From Anthoceros angustus (taxonomy: Eukaryota; Streptophyta; Anthocerotopsida; Anthocerotales; Anthocerotaceae): a stretch of DNA of 64,000 nt. A program made the translations under genes and the position numbers. Of this stretch, positions 31,741 to 44,015 are shown one piece after another. Positions within the stretch are counted from its first letter, which is position 1. The number at the start of each line of letters is the position of its first letter. The stretch spans positions 124,001-188,000 of the forward strand of contig VJWM01000172.1 of NCBI GenBank assembly GCA_010909165.1, written 5' to 3'. Under the pieces are notes generated by a model. It was given only the letters and a program-made list of their open reading frames with translations. It did no database searches and was not told where the DNA came from.

Positions 31741-32060
31741 AAAGAAAACTTTACGTAAAAAATAGATTGGGAAAAATCCACCCACCCCAAAAACAAAGGG
31801 GAAAAACCTAACATCCTTCGAAACCTCAGCGTGCAGTCTGCCCTTCACCTCCTCCACCCGAGTGTGTGTGAAGAGCTGCCATGTATGTCAATGGCAGGCT
31901 TGTCCATGAATCTGAAATGGAGCGAATGTGATCTGATTCCGTGAAAACTACTTGATCAACATAATAGCAACCGAGCAACAACACGAGCACAAGGAGGACA
32001 GACTTACCTGAACTGTAGGGTATGTTTCAAGCTTTCTGCGTGCCTGCTCGTCCTTTTATG
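31741..32060 (-). pseudogene. Inverted NPF segment
   Basis: Reverse complement of the 14050-14300 type sequence. On the minus strand it has a clean exon end (TTCAG/GTAAGT at 32008/32007), a 60-bp intron ending CAAGTAG (31948), then HGIRSHSLHFRFMDKPAID followed in another frame by FTHTRVEEVKGR. The match to NPF FRFLDKAAI...VEEVK is better here than in the direct copies. It is flanked on both sides by direct-orientation unit sequence. Confidence 0.75.
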
Positions 32061-32557
32061 ATCGTGGGGGGGACTACTTTTATGATCGTGGGGGCTAGTC
32101 CCCTGGCATGGTGCCCTTGAGCTTGTCATGGGGACATTTGCCATGGTGGCAGGATAGAAGACATCAGCCTCTTCTCTGACAAGCATTTGGAGTTATTCTC
32201 GCACCTCCAATCTCTTGGTTTCGCATCACCATGTCCAAGGATCAGTACTCAGCATCAGTTCCAAAGACTGCATCGCTTTTATGGGCTGGGTGAAAGTACT
32301 AGTATGATGGCCTTCGACTAACTCCATGGCAGAACCTGCGTTGTGGGCTGTGCAGATAATGCCAGCTTATCCATCGACATCGATATGCTTGGGGCTTTCC
32401 CCTTCTAGCTGGATGTAAGAGACCCATTGCGTCCTTCTCGTGAACAGCGATGCTACGAACACTACATACATATGGGAATGACTCCTTAACCTATCGGGTT
32501 ATGGGAGGCGTCCTGGGCTTGTAATACTGCGGGCCCTTCCCGTTTGTCACTGGTTTC
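32061..32557 (+). other. Unit sequence without recognised gene
   Basis: Contains TTTTATGATCGTGGGGG twice in tandem (about 32055-32095) and then sequence shared with 14330-14520 and 63560-64000. Reading frames are short; no family recognised. Confidence 0.4.
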
Positions 32558-33130
32558 TCAATAGGTACACTGATCATGCAGTAGGAAGGCCGCACTCATG
32601 CCCCACAGATTCTTCGTTCCTCCATTACAGCGCGGCAGAGTCATGTACTCATTCACCTTGCTCTTCCCCAGCGTTGATGCAAGACCAAATTCAGTGATTT
32701 GCCGACACTGCACCCGCATCCTCTCCTGGCTCCTGAAGTGTCGGCATGTCGCCAAAGCTCCAAACCCAGCCGTCGTTTTGGACCGCCAGCCTGCGCAGCT
32801 CACGACATGCAAGGAGAAGGTGGACAGAGTGCGGCTGCCACAGTTAGCATGAGTTACGGCATTGTGCAGTGGACTCAAGCCATGGCTAGCAGTGCGTGTC
32901 CTATCCAGCTTCTGGCGCTGTGCTGTGCAGTTGCCGCAGATCAGACAGCGGAGCGGAATTAGGGTTACGGCGTTGCCGAGCAGCGGTTCAACGAGGGGCG
33001 AGCAGGTGTCCGCCATGACTCCCCTGTGCATGTTGCCACAGGAAGACGAACCAAGGATGAACCAGGTGAGGAAGGTGGCAGGAGAGCGGGCAGGTGTACG
33101 CCGCCACGAATCCCCTCGTGCATGCTTCTC
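32558..33130. other. Segment unique to U5, no gene assigned
   Basis: Not repeated elsewhere in the window. A 157-codon frame is open on the minus strand (33031-32558), Cys/Thr/Arg-rich and without recognisable family; its start is not an obvious ATG context. I treat it as unassigned. Confidence 0.3.
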
Positions 33131-33400
33131 CAGGCAGAAGGATCGGGGATGAACCAGGAGGACGGATCAAGGATTGTGAATCAAGGATGAACCTGGAGCG
33201 CGCACGCATCAAGGATGGACCAGGAATTCGAATCAAGGATGGACCAGGAATTCGAATCAAAGATGAACCAGAATTCGAATCAAGGATGAACCAGGAATTC
33301 AGATCAAGCATGAACCAGAATTGAATCAGGATGAACCAGGAAAGGGTGAACCTAAGAAAACGAAAAGGATGAACCAGGAAGACGAACCAAACATTCAATC
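33130..33400 (+). repeat. Degenerate 22-24-bp minisatellite
   Basis: About nine to ten imperfect units built on GAATCAAGGATGGACCAGGA, often followed by ATTC. The best-kept stretch is 33215-33310. All three frames are open over part of it, giving ESRMNQEF-like repeats. Confidence 0.85.
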
Positions 33401-33589
33401 AGTATGGCTATCCTTGAAGTGGGTTGATGTTTACCATTCAGGTACTTCGGATTGTTTTGTTTTACACCTTTACAAGCAACCGCTTGCTCCCGTTACTGTC
33501 CGCTGCATTCATGAGCCGCCCGCTCCACCTGCGATTCTATGCCACTTGATTTTCTTTTAACTGTCCCAAATCTATCTTAATGTCTAACT

Positions 33590-33660
33590 TATCTGTACTT
33601 ATCATATGTATATATAGTATACTACATATATACACATCATATACATATTCATGATATCAG
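33590..33660. repeat. AT-rich near-palindrome
   Basis: GTATATATAGTA is followed directly by TACTACATATATAC, an inverted copy with two extra bases, so the DNA could extrude a hairpin. It lies at the boundary between the unique U5 segment and resumed NPF sequence. Confidence 0.6.
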
Positions 33661-33671
33661 ACACATGGATT

Positions 33672-33748
33672 CTATTATTCATCATGGCACATACGTGCAT
33701 ACCATCATCCACCATGGTACATACGTGCATACCATCATCCACCATGGC
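33672..33748 (+). repeat. 30-bp tandem repeat (2.5 units)
   Basis: Units of CACATACGTGCATACCATCA plus TCCACCATGG recur; the last half-unit joins CGGAATACCAGCAGGC, the resumed NPF fragment. Confidence 0.85.
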
Positions 33749-34300
33749 GGAATACCAGCAGGCGCCATCAATCTGGGAGGTCTGGGAGGTTTTGTGTCAT
33801 GCTTAATTCTGGTGTACATCCTAGACAATGTGAGCTGGCTGGGTATTGGGATTCTAAATACCACGGCCATGGAATTGTCTTGTCGGCATATCTGAGACAC
33901 GGAGAAGGCGCTTTGACAGGGACACAGGTCCTTGGTGTTGCGGGGAGAAAGTAGGAGGTGGCTTCCTAAACTTTTGGATCGGTGTGAGAAGATGAGTCAT
34001 AAAAGCACGGCAGCAGCTTGAAACATACCCTCAGGTTCACGTGAAGTCTCCTCCTTGTGCTCGTGTTGTTGCTCTGGCCGCTATTATGGTGATCAAGTAG
34101 TTTTAACGGAATCGGATGGCGTTCGTTCCATTTCGATTCAGAGAAGCCCGCCATTGACATACATGGCGCTCTTCACGACACTCGGTGGAGGAGGTGAAGG
34201 TCGACAAAGACGAAGGATATGCATTGAGCTTGTGATGGGGACATTTGCCATGGCGGCGGGATAGAAGACAAAGAGCTCTTGTTTGAGTTATTCTTGCACC
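33746..34300 (+). pseudogene. NPF pseudogene fragment with many small deletions
   Basis: Begins inside GIPAGAINLGGLGG and continues through LVYILDNVSWLGIG to the FRF..EKP and VEEVK region. Compared with 13790-14300 it has lost over 20 single or double bases (for example CTCTTCACGACACTCGGTGG), the densest small-deletion load in the window. Confidence 0.75.
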
Positions 34301-34744
34301 TCCGATCTCTTGGTTTCGCATCACCATGTCCAAGGATCGATCAACATCGATTGCAAGAGCGCATCGCTTTATGGGTTGGGTGAAAGTACCGTCATAATGG
34401 CGTTCGACTAACCTCATGTAACTGCCTTGTGGGCAGAAAGGAGCTTTCTACACAACTGCGTGGCCATCTCCGGCTGGATGGCGGGAGGTCGGTGGGAGTA
34501 TGCCATCCCATTTCCGTCTTCAAGATATGGACGGGGATGGCTTGCTACGGTTTCTACGACCCCATGCACTCAAAGTCCCTCGAGAAAGTATTCGCTCAAC
34601 GTCGAGAAAGCTGTTGAGAAGGCTTCCATGGCCAAAATGCGTATGCACCGGCAAGATATGAAGTTGCAAACAAATACAGCAGACATTCTCTTTGTCCATA
34701 GGTCAAAGTTCACATCCAAATAGTCAAAAAGCTTGCATCGAAAT

Positions 34745-35515
34745 CTATGAATTATCCAAATCTATCACTAAGTGATAGCCTAGAGAGTCAGCTATGCAAA
34801 CTATTGCCGAACCTTGAGCAAATGTTAATGGAAACCTGGATATCTTCCATGCTCCATTCGCCTTTCAAGTTGCGAAGGGCACGAAATTTATATCGTCGTG
34901 AACATGGGCAGAAAGAATTTTGTACATATCCACGATGGCTTTAACTTGGTCATCAATGGATTGCCAACCTGCGGAGGTCTTGATACACTGAAACAACTTA
35001 GCATCTGCGGATAGAAAATATCGCCACCAATTAGCTCTAGTACCTCTATCCTTGATGTCTCCATACTTCACCTTCAAGTGCTCTTCAAAGAGCTCGAAAA
35101 CGCCTCTCATGTTGTTGACGCTTTTTGCCGCTAAGAGATCGAATTCGAGATCCCGAATCCTTCGTTCACAGAGAGAAATAGCCAGCTCCTTAGCCCTCGA
35201 AGCTTCAATGGCCTGCTGCAAGGCTTGCTCCCTAGCCATCGAGGCTTGCTCCCTAGCCCTCGAGACCTCCTCCCTAGCCCTCGAGACCTGGATGGTTTCT
35301 TCATGCAGCGTCTTGACTGAATCAATGAGCATCTGTTGCCTCTCGGCGTCCTTCTCTGTCCTCAACAGGGTCAACAAAGGGTCCATATTGGAAGCTCTAA
35401 CACTGAAAGCCTTGACATGCCTATCCTGAGCCCGAGCATAAGGTCTTCTTGGCATACTCAAGCCCATGAGTGATCCAGAAGCAGAGCCGCTAATCGGCAC
35501 CAGCAATGCCGCCAT
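34745..35515 (-). pseudogene. Coiled-coil family copy CC3, nearly intact
   Basis: From the ATG at 35515 the frame runs 216 codons to 34865, ending early because of an extra TA (AATTTATATCGTCG, about 34887), after SAHVHDD. No AIEAKEQ heptad is present (LQQAIEASRAKE), the shortest coiled coil of the family. Upstream the frame is open to 35566 from a GTG. Could encode a C-terminally altered protein. Confidence 0.65.
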
Positions 35516-35599
35516 AGATAAAAGACGCCCGCAATCCTCAACCAGCAAGGCTTCCTGATTCTCCACTACCTCTCACCCGCGAGCTGAAGAGCAAAGCCC

Positions 35600-35708
35600 T
35601 CCCTCCATTCGTCTCTCAAACAGGGCGCAGCCAAGGACAGCTCCTCAATTCGTCTCTCAAACAGGGCGCAGGACAGCTCCTCAATTCGTCTCTCAAATAG
35701 GGCGCAGG
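35600..35708 (-). repeat. 42-bp minisatellite (about 3 units), U5
   Basis: The middle unit has lost the AGCCA bases (GGGCGCAGGACAGC), so its frame differs from the 14-codon pattern in other units. Confidence 0.85.
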
Positions 35709-35924
35709 CAAGACAGGTAGCCCAGCCCAGCTCAGCGAAGCAGACAGCGGCTCCTTTCCCTCAGCACAGCGGCAGACAGTGGGCAGAAGGAGGCGGCAAG
35801 CTCCCAAGATGCGAGAGCAGCACGGGGACTCAAATTCCTTCCGCACCGAATTCAGCGGGCTGTAGAGCGGAAGACAGCAGGCGGGAGGGAACAGCGCCAG
35901 GGGCCAGGGCAGGGTCAGCAGGGA

Positions 35925-38117
35925 GGCGTTGCTGCGTCTGCTGAGCAAGGAATCTGTTGAGGCCTTCTGCTGGCCCTGTCGCTATGTCTCGGGCTCCTCT
36001 GATGAGTGGCAACAGCTTGTGTGTTTTGCGTGCGCGTGGCAAGAAGTGTCTCTCAGGGTGAAGACGTCCTACGCCACGGAAAGCCCTGTACATGTGTATG
36101 CGAGAAGTCGTGAAGTGGAAGATGCATGCCAGGTTTTCATTCTGTGAGATTCAGTAGTGATGGAGTAGTTAGTGGTGAGCTGCCTGGGTTCAATCCATCC
36201 TAGCCATTCTGTGAGATTCTGAGTGTTAGTGGTACTGTTCAATCCATCCAGTCGAGCATGCCAGTCGAGCATGACGCGCTTGTTGTGTATGAACAACTGG
36301 CTTGCCGGGGATGTGTTTGTCAGCAACTAGTTGGCTTGTGGACATACTGTACATGGAAAATGTGGGAGTTTGAAGGATGCCCGGTGAGTGTTAGCACAGC
36401 ACGGCCACCTGCGCCATGCCATGGAATGCCCTGATATCTGTGTATGCGAAATGACGTGAACCTGAGGGCTTGAGGCAGGACCGGAAATGGGAGTCGTGAC
36501 GGCTGCAAATTGAGTAAGTTCACCTTTTGTAGCTGGCCTCTGAGTGCGTGCAGTTGCTGCGGATTTGTCAGGGTTGGGTTTTCTGGACAGCGTGGCCATG
36601 AAAGGATGAGTGGACATGGGCTGCCGTTCTTGGACAGGCTCTTTATTTGAAATGGTCTGATGTACTGAAGGATGGTCTGCATTGAAGCTGATGGCATTCT
36701 GTTGCCGATCTGCTGATCCATTCGTGGTAGGCGGACGAGTTTGGGATGAGTGGATCTGGATAGCTGTGTGTGTGTGGGGGCTGTGTCTTGATGGTGGCTT
36801 GTGGGTATGCCAACCTCGTGTGTGCAGGATTGGGAATGGCCTCCGTGACTGCTGGAACTCTGTGAGCCTGTTATGTCAGGAGAGGAAGCCCTCTGTTACG
36901 TCCTTTTGGCTGACCCTGTTACTTTTGCTTAGATTGTATTGGGCGTCGTGATGGCTGGGATTGTAGAATGTTATGTCGGCAGGGGATGCTTTCTGAGGCC
37001 GTTGGAGCTGCCCTGGATTCTATGGCGCAGATAGACCTTGCTGTTTCACAGCCTCTGGTTCATAATGCGCACGAAAGTGTCCGTCTGTAAGAAGGATTCA
37101 TTTGTGGAGCGACGAGTACATTGATCTCAGTGTCCATTTGGGGTGCAGTGGAATATTCCATCTGGAATGCTATGAGAGCTGGGTATGCCGAGCACGGGCT
37201 TGCTCGAACATGAAGCGCTAGTTGTGTGTGGACGACTGGAGCCGGAGGGCCTCATTTTCGCTGACCATGTTACTTTGCTGTGCTTGAAAAGGCTGGTGCA
37301 CAGCACTGGTGCCTTTGAGAAGAGCATGGAGGTGCACACGCTGATTGCCCAAACACTGACTGCAGGGTATCAAAGGTGGGCAGCTGCCTGCGGATATGTG
37401 TGCCCAAGCAAAATGTTGCAAACTGAAGGATGCATGCCAGTTTTTCACATCATGGCCACAAATGATGTGGTGACATGGAATGTCGTGATGGCAGGTTATG
37501 CAAAATGTGATGAACTGAGAGAGGCACGCCAGGTTTTTGACAGCATGAACTCGAAGAATGAGGTGACATGGAATGCCTGATAGCTGGGTACGCTGGGTAC
37601 GCTGGACAAGGGCTCGGACAGGAGTACCTTGTTCTGGAGGGAGGGCTGATCCTAGATGCTCATGCCTTTTCACTTGCCTCCTGAAGGCTAGTGCAAGTAC
37701 TGGGGCCTTAAAGAAGGATAGGCAGCTGCACTCACTGGTTGACGAAAGAGGACTGCTGGGTAACGTGGTGTTGGGCAGATGGACGAAGAATTTCAATTTG
37801 CCGTACCAACCTGCGGCAGAGGTAACAACCCATCCGCCCCTGCGACAGCATGACTCGGCACATCAGCAGAGCAGGGCTCCTCGTCAGCGGGACTTTTGGG
37901 AGGTCTGGCTCCAGTGCCATACAACCGGAAATTCCAACAGAGAAATCCCGGAAATTTCCCCACAAACCCAACCCTGACAATGCTGTCAGCAGCTAGGTGC
38001 AAGCACACCATGATCTCACCTTGAAGCCCCAGGCTGGGCGTCCAATCTGTGCATGAAGCTGGGCGACCCAGCATGCGAATACGCAAGTGGCACACAAATA
38101 TCTGATTCATCATCAGA
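35925..38117 (+). pseudogene. PPR protein pseudogene, copy F3
   Basis: Same pieces as F1. Near 36170-36260 it has a rearranged short repeat (TTCTGTGAGATTCTGAGTG, second TTCAATCCATCC). Shares the AATGCCTGATAG stop at about 37572. The ATGATGTGGTGACATGG to GAACTCGAAGAATG stretch (37462-37560) is open for about 50 codons. Confidence 0.8.
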
Positions 38118-38956
38118 GAAAGTCCATGTCACCACATGTTGTCGAGGAAGCCTGCCACGGCAATCACGCTTTGAGCGTTCTTCCTTCTTTCAGGCTGTCA
38201 CACTTTGCATATACTAGTAGCCAACACCGTTGCCATGTACAGAAAGCGAGACGAGGAAAGGAGGAAGAAGAGTCCGTTACATATTTGGTGGGTGTCGAAT
38301 TAATGCTGTGCGTGAGGATAAATAGGAAGTCTGGGATTCCAAAGCAAAGGGAATCCAGGCTGAATCTCTCATTCAGCGTCACGTGCTTTCCACAGCGGGA
38401 AAAGACCTACGTCCATCCTCGCTGTTTCAATCCAGAGGGCAAGGAAGAAAGCAGAGTACCTGTGCCAGTCGGGGTTCCTGGCCCTCTTCACCTGCGATTG
38501 GATTGAGAATCGAAGGGTGCTGATCCTCGAGCCGTGCTAGCGACAGTCTGCTTGGAATTGATGTACATGGAATGGATGTGAATTGGTGGGGATCTGGAGT
38601 TGGTGGGGTTCGGAGTTGGTGTGTAGAATCGGTCTCCATTTCGTGGGATTCTGCGGTTGGTGTGTAAAATGTGTCTGAATTCGTGGGATTCCGATGTGGG
38701 TATTGTGAATTGGTGGGCTGGTGTTGAAGTGTTGGGTTGTTGAATTGGCCTCAATTCGTGGGATTCGAAGTTGCGCTGAGCTTGTGATGGAATGGGAACG
38801 GGTCTTCCTGCATGCAAGACTGCCCACAACAGAATGGATTGGGGAGAAGGCGGTAGGACATGCAGCATGAAGGAGCAACACAGCAAAATGGGCAGAGAGG
38901 AAGGTGGGCTCCCACAACACAAGGGTTCCAATCCAAGAGCCAGGGAGGCAGCAGAG

Positions 38957-39298
38957 GGAGGTGCTGGTGGTGTGGAATTACAGCCATGACGTGATCCAGC
39001 TCCCGCCGCTTCATCGATTTGGAGGAGGTTAGGCAGCGCACCTGCGTGATCGTGACGCAGGGGCGGGATGGGAGCCAGGGGTATGGAGATGGGTTCGAGT
39101 TCCTTGTGCCGCCTTTCGGTGCGGAGGAGGTGGATCCGACCGGGGCCGGGGATTCGTTGGTGGCGGGATTCTGCACCGGGTTGCAGCACGGGCTGGAGGT
39201 GGGGAAGGCTGTGTTGACGGGGAAGTACTTCGGGCTCTGGCAGTGGGGCAGGTCAGGTGCCCACCTTCTCGACGCTGCAGGTGCAGATGCAGCTTCAG
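38957..39298 (+). pseudogene. MIK-type kinase pseudogene, internal deletion (copy 5)
   Basis: Same junction as copies 1-3. The last third reads openly as LEEVRQRTCVIVTQGRDGS ... VDPTGAGDSLVAGFCTGLQHG, then shifts frame at TTCGGGCTCTGG. Confidence 0.85.
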
Positions 39299-40264
39299 GC
39301 AAGTTGGACTATGGCTTTCTTCTTTTCTTGCTGCTGGGTGTGCGTTGGGTGGAGGTTGATTGGTTGGAGGGTTTGTGTGTTGTTGCTCAGATGCTGGATG
39401 TGTGCTTGATGATGTGCAGGGGTGGGGTTGCAACGGTCTGAGGCAGGGGATGTGCATGATCCTTGAGTCCAATGCTGTGTTGGGTATTAACGATGGCTGC
39501 ACTCGTGGGCTGGGAGCAGGGAGTGTGTGCTCGCCGTAGCCCTCCTCGGCAGGAGAATGGCTGCCGAGAGCATGCTGGTGCAGCAGGGAAGGTGATGAAG
39601 ATGGAGGAGCAGGTGCTGGGGTTAGGGCAACGGACGGACGTCCATGGTTGCACTGAATGAATGTGGCAATGCTGCAGTATGTGTGCTCGGGCTTGAGACC
39701 TGAGAGAGAGCTGCTGGGGCCCTGTGATGAGATGGGCTCGAGGATGGTGTGCTCATCTGTTGTCGGAGAAGAACCTTGTGCTTTCATAACAGCAGATAAG
39801 GATAAGGTGCCTGTCTGATTTGATAAGGGTCATGCTCGTGTTTTCGATCCTCTCCTTCTCTGAAGGTGTGTGTTCTGATGGGGATTGGCTGTAACAGGTT
39901 GCCGCCTCGAACAGAGAGTCAGAGTGAAGTGGAAGGACACAGTTCCTGGTGGTAGTGTGAGATGGCGTGCTAGAGGTAGAGGCAGAAGATGTTTGGTCCT
40001 TCATATCTATTTCGACAACCATTTTCCTGGAGGATGGTCCGTAAGGAAATAGATGTGATTGGTTGGGTCTTGCTCAACTAGCCATGTTTGGCAAATCGTG
40101 GAGACTTATTGCTTGCTTATGAGACAAGCCTCTTGTTGTCAGTGACTGTCATCCGGTTGGATGAATAGACTTCGTTCTCAATTGGTTTTATTTGGCAAAT
40201 TTGTGCACATTGTTTGTCCATAGGTCAAAGTTCACATCAAATAGTCAAAAGCTTGCATCGAAAT

Positions 40265-41111
40265 CTATGAATTATCCAAATCTATCACTAAGTGATAGCC
40301 TAGAGAGTCAGCTATGCAAACTATTGCCGAACCTTGAGCAAATGTTAATGGAAACCTGGATATCTTCCATGCTCCATTCTGCCTTTGATGTTGCGAAAGG
40401 GCACGAAATTTATCGTCGTGAACATGGGCAGAAAGGATTTTGTACATATCTACGATGGCTCTAACTTGGTCATCAATGGATTGCCAACCTGCGGAGGTCT
40501 TGATACACTGAAACAACTTAGCATCTGCAGATAGAAAATATTGCCACCAACTAGCTCTGGTACTTCTATCCTTGGTGTCTCCATACTTCACCTTCAAGTG
40601 CTCTTCAAAGGCTCGAAAACGCCTCTCATGTTGTTGACGCTTTTTGCCGCTAAGAGATCGAATTCGAGATCCCGAATTCTTCGTTCACAGAGAAATAGCC
40701 AGCTCCTTAGCCCTCAAGCTTCAATGGCCTGCTCCTTAGCTTCAATGGCCTGCTCCTTAGCTTCAATGGCCTGCTCCTTAGCTTCAATGGCCTGCTGCAA
40801 GGCTTGCTCCCTAGCCATCGAGGCTTGCTCCCTAGCCTTGAGACCTCCTCCTAGCCCTCGAGACCTCCTCCTAGCCCTCGAGACCTGGATGGTTTCTTCA
40901 TGCAGCGTCTTGACTGAATCAATGAGCATCTGTTGCCTCTCGGCGTCCTTCTCTGTCCTCAACAGGGTCAACAAAGGGTCCATATTGGAGCTCTAACACT
41001 GAAAGCCTTGACATGCCTATCCCGAGCCCGAGCATAAGGTCTTCTTGGCATACTCAAGCCCATGAGTGATCCAGAAGCAGAGCCGCTAATCGGCACCAGC
41101 AATGCCGCCAT
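40265..41111 (-). pseudogene. Coiled-coil family copy CC4, frameshifted, four AIEAKEQ-type heptads
   Basis: The coiled coil carries three to four AIEAKEQ heptads in tandem (40720-40795). Single-base losses in the SRARE region (CCTCCTAGCC for CCTCCCTAGCC) and after AIEA (CCCTCAAGC) shift the frame. The C-terminal block from EHLKVKYGD to LVIDLDNS is open. Confidence 0.75.
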
Positions 41112-41199
41112 AGATAAAAGACGCCCGCAATCCTCAACCAGCAAAGGCTTCCCGATTCTCCACTACCTCTCACCCCGCAGGCTGAAGAGCAAAGCCCTC

Positions 41200-41312
41200 C
41201 TCAATTCGTCTCTCAAACAGGGCGCAGCCAGGACAGCTCCCTCAATTCGTCTCTCAAACAGGGCGCAGCCAAGGACAGCTCCCTCCAATTCGTCTCTCAA
41301 ATGGGGCGCAGG
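41200..41312 (-). repeat. 42-bp minisatellite (about 3 units), U6
   Basis: Same unit; on the minus strand the frame is open through it and into a Ser/Arg-rich stretch. Confidence 0.85.
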
Positions 41313-41524
41313 CAAGACAGGTAGCCCAGCCCAGCTCGGCAGAAACAGACAGCGGCTCCTTTCCCTCAGCACAGCGGCAGACAGTGGGCAGAAGGAGGCG
41401 GCAAGCTCCCAAGATGCGAGAGCAGCACGGGGACTCAAATTCCCTTCCGCACCGAATTCAGCGGGCTGTGTGAAACGGAAGACAGCAGCGGGAGGAACAG
41501 CGCCAGGGGCCAGGGCAGGGTCAG

Positions 41525-44015
41525 CAGGGAGGCGTTGCTGCGTCTGCTGAGCAAGGAATCTGTTGAGGCCTTCTGCTGGCCCTGTCGCTATGTCTCAGGC
41601 TCCTCTGATGAGTGGCAACAGCTTGTGTGTTTTGCGTGCGCGTGGCAAGAAGTATCTCTCGGGTGAAGACGTCCTACGCCACGGAAAGCCCTGTACATGT
41701 GTATGCGAGAAGTCGTGAAGTGGAAGATGCATGCCAGGTTTTCATTCTGTGAGATTCGGTAGTGATGGAGTAGTTAGTGGTAGGAGCTGCCTGGGTTCAA
41801 TCCATCCTAGCCATTCTGTGAGTACTGCCAGTCGAGCATGACGCGCTTGTTGTGTATGAACAACTGGCTTGCCAGGGATGTGTTTGTCAGCAACTAGTTG
41901 GCTTGTGGACATACTGTACATGGAAAATGTGGGAGTTTGAAGGATGCCCGGTGAGTGTTAGCACAGCACGGCCACCTGCGCCATGCCATGGAATGCCCTG
42001 ATATCTGTGTATGCGAAATGACGTGAACCTGAGGGCTTGAGGCAGGACCGGAAATGGGAGTCGTGAAGTGGAAGATGCATGCCAGGTTTTCATTCTGTGA
42101 GATTCGGTAGTGATGGAGTAGTTAGTGGTAGGAGCTGCCTGGGTTCAATCCATCCTAGCCATTCTGTGAGTACTGCCAGTCGAGCATGACGCGCTTGTTG
42201 TGTATGAACAACTGGCTTGCCGGGGATGTGTTTGTCAGCAACTAGTTGGCTTGTGGACATACTGTACATGGAAAATGTGGGAGTTTGAAGGATGCCCGGT
42301 GAGTGTTAGCACAGCCACCTGCGCCATGCCATGGAATGCCCTGATATCTGTGTATGCGAAATGACGTGAACCTGAGGGCTTGAGGCAGGACCGGAAATGG
42401 GAGTCGTGACGGCTGCAAATTGAGTAAGTTCACCTTTTTGTAGCTGGCCTCTGAGTGCGTGCAGTTGCTGCGGATTTGTCAGGGTTGGGTTTTCTGGACA
42501 GCGTGGCCATGAAAGGATGAGTGGATATGGGCTGCCGTTCTTGGACAGGCTCTTTATTTGAAATGGTCTGATGGACTGAAGGATGGTCTGCATTGAAGCT
42601 GATGGCATTCTGTTGCCGATCTGCTGATCCATTCGTGGTAGGCGGACGAGTTTGGGATGAGTGGATCTGGATAGCTGTGTGTGGGGGAGCTGTGTCTTGA
42701 TGGTGGCTTGTGGGTATGCCAACCTCGTGTGTGCAGGATTGGGAATGGCCTCCGTGACTGCTGGAACTCTGTGAGCCTGTTATGTCAGGAGAGGAAGCCC
42801 TCTGTTACGTCCTTTGGCTGACCCTGTTACTTTTGCTTAGATTGTATTGGGCGTCGTGATGGCTGGGATTGTAGAATGTTATGTCGGCAGGGGATGCTTT
42901 CTGAGGCCGTTGGAGCTGCCCTGGATTCTATGGCGCAGATAGACCTTGCTGTTTCACAGCCTCTGGTTCATAATGCGCACGAAAGTGTCCGTCTGTAAGA
43001 AGGATTCATTTGTGGCGCGACGAATTGATCTCAGTGTCCATTTGGGGTGCAGTGGAATATTCCATCTGGAATGCTATGAGAGCTGGGTATGCCGAGCACG
43101 GGCTTGCTCGAACATGAAGCGCTAGTTGTGTGTGGACGACTGGAGCCGGAGGGCCTCATTTTCGCTGACCATGTTACTTTGCTGTGCTTGAAAAGGCTGG
43201 TGCACAGCACTGGTGCCTTTGAGAAGAGCATGGAGGTGCACGCTGATTGCCCAAACACTGACTGCAGGGTATCAAAGGTGGGCAGCTGCCTGCGGATATG
43301 TGTGCCCAAGCAAAATGTTGCAAACTGAAGGATGCATGCCAGTTTTTCACATCATGGCCACAAATGATGTGGTGACATGGAATGTCGTGATAGCAGGTTA
43401 TGCAAAATGTGATGAACTGAGAGAGGCACGCCAGGTTTTTGACAGCATGAACTCGAAGAATGAGGTGACATGGAATGCCTGATAGCTGGGTACGCTGGGT
43501 ACGCTGGACAAGGCTCGGACAGGAGTACCTTGTTCTGGAGGAGGGCTGATCCTAGATGCTCATGCCTTTTCACTTGCCTCCTGAAGGCTAGTGCAAGTAC
43601 TGGGGCCTTAAAGAAGGATAGGCAGCTGCACTCACTGGTTGACGAAAGAGGACTGCTGGGTAACGTGGTGTTGGGCAGATGGACGAAGAATTTCAATTTG
43701 CCGTACCAACCTGCGGCAGAGGTAACAACCATCCGCCCCTGCGACAGCATGACTCAGCACATCAGCAGAGCAGGCTCCTCGTCAGCGGGACTTTTGGGAG
43801 GTCTGGCTCCAGTGCCATACAACCGGAAATTCCAACAGAGAAATCCCGGAAATTTCCCACACAACCCAACCCTGACAATGCTGTCAGCAGCTAGTGCAAG
43901 CACACCATGATCTCACCTTGAAGCCCCAGGCTGGGCGTCCAATCTGTGCATGAAGCTGGGCGACCCAGCATGCGAATACGCAAGTGGCACACAAATATCT
44001 GATTCATCATCAGAG
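41525..44015 (+). pseudogene. PPR protein pseudogene, copy F4
   Basis: As F1 but with a direct duplication of 349 bp (41712-42060 and 42061-42410) that repeats YARSREVEDACQVF to WNALISVYA; the junction lies in GAAGTCGTGAAG / GGAGTCGTGA. Missing two bases in GTGCACGCTG (43238). The AATGCCTGATAG stop is present. Confidence 0.8.

Larger units (their letters stand above)
28770..38117. repeat. Array unit U5 (9.35 kb, longest right of U1)
   Basis: Contains the intact kinase, a longer NPF fragment, an inverted NPF segment, about 1.2 kb of sequence not seen in other complete units (32.56-33.74 kb), a second NPF fragment, coiled-coil CC3, the minisatellite and PPR copy F3. The part 31328-32560 recurs at 62749-64000. 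Confidence 0.9.
38118..44015. repeat. Array unit U6 (5.90 kb, full form)
   Basis: Full module order. Contains an extra 349-bp duplication in its PPR part (41712-42410). Confidence 0.9.

Noticed and set aside
32558-33031. 157-codon minus-strand frame as a gene
   Set aside because: No recognisable domain, no ATG at the open-frame start and no splice partner; listed only as unassigned sequence.
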